Below are positions 63,956 through 64,000 of a stretch of 64,000 bases of DNA, piece after piece. The translations under genes were made by a program, and so were the position numbers. The notes under the pieces were generated by a model, which was not told the origin of the DNA, made no database searches, and worked only from the letters and a program-made list of their open reading frames with translations. Numbering within the stretch: the first letter of the stretch is position 1; every line of letters begins with the position of its first letter. This DNA comes from Phyllobacterium sophorae (lineage in GTDB: Bacteria; Pseudomonadota; Alphaproteobacteria; Rhizobiales; Rhizobiaceae), in NCBI RefSeq assembly GCF_003010965.1, contig NZ_PGGM01000002.1:496001-560000 (forward strand), in the 5' to 3' direction.

Positions 63956-64000
63956 GACAAGGTTTCTTGCCTACTTTTGTGCGCAATGGTGGCGTAAAGA

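Overview
The window is chromosomal DNA from an alphaproteobacterium of the order Hyphomicrobiales (Rhizobiales), most like the Phyllobacteriaceae/Brucellaceae. The evidence is the gene content and order: a B12-dependent ribonucleotide reductase (nrdJ), the periplasmic regulator ExoR, the block pcm-like / tolC / popZ (DUF2497) / valS, and the block xthA-erpA / dgt / argS / SPOR protein / nagZ / scpA / scpB, which is typical of rhizobial chromosomes. I cannot fix the genus from the sequence alone. Three tRNA genes are present: Leu-TAA, Asn-GTT and Cys-GCA.

1-10 kb: the 5' part of nrdJ (leaving the window on the left) with NrdR-type operators, a Nudix hydrolase, corA, gpt, a tandem-domain universal stress protein, a molybdopterin-binding (CinA N-terminal-like) protein, tRNA-Leu, a membrane glycosyltransferase, and a tripartite tricarboxylate transporter (tctC, terminator, tctB, tctA). 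10-26 kb: adenine deaminase, threonine dehydratase and two DUF1697 paralogues in one overlapping operon; a MocR regulator divergent from an EamA exporter; a DEAD-box helicase; a four-gene sulfur/translation-fidelity operon (cysteine synthase, AlaX, mercaptopyruvate sulfurtransferase, GNAT); two small proteins; ald divergent from its Lrp-type regulator; cfa with a YjbR-family gene.

26.6-35.6 kb is the most unusual region. It holds two tandem, paralogous archaic (Csu-like) chaperone-usher pilus clusters. The right-hand one (subunit, chaperone, usher, tip protein) is intact. In the left-hand one the usher stops after about 195 codons and runs out of frame into the back of a two-domain tip protein, so about 2 kb appears to have been deleted. 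A third pilin-like gene between them is split by a one-base frameshift. Long AT-rich gaps separate these units.

35.9-45 kb: a lipoprotein, the NAD(P)HX repair enzyme Nnr, small conserved genes, tRNA-Asn, two GFA-family zinc proteins, tRNA-Cys followed by a short segment between 13-bp direct repeats with a DxD glycosyltransferase-like gene, an ArsR-SRPBCC pair with a palindromic operator, and a stand-alone GGDEF protein with a DGDEF site. 44-64 kb is conserved housekeeping: cell envelope (tolC, FadL-like porin, exoR, SPOR, nagZ), translation (valS, argS), DNA and nucleotide maintenance (xthA, dgt), Fe-S assembly (erpA) and chromosome organisation (popZ, scpA, scpB). Two copies of a roughly 110-bp palindromic intergenic repeat lie just after exoR and dgt; they differ by a compensatory base-pair change.

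I found no phage, IS element, CRISPR array or toxin-antitoxin locus. The strongest leads are the decaying duplicate pilus locus, the structured intergenic repeat, the tandem DUF1697 operon and the cysK-alaX-sseA operon. None of these is by itself proof of a new system.
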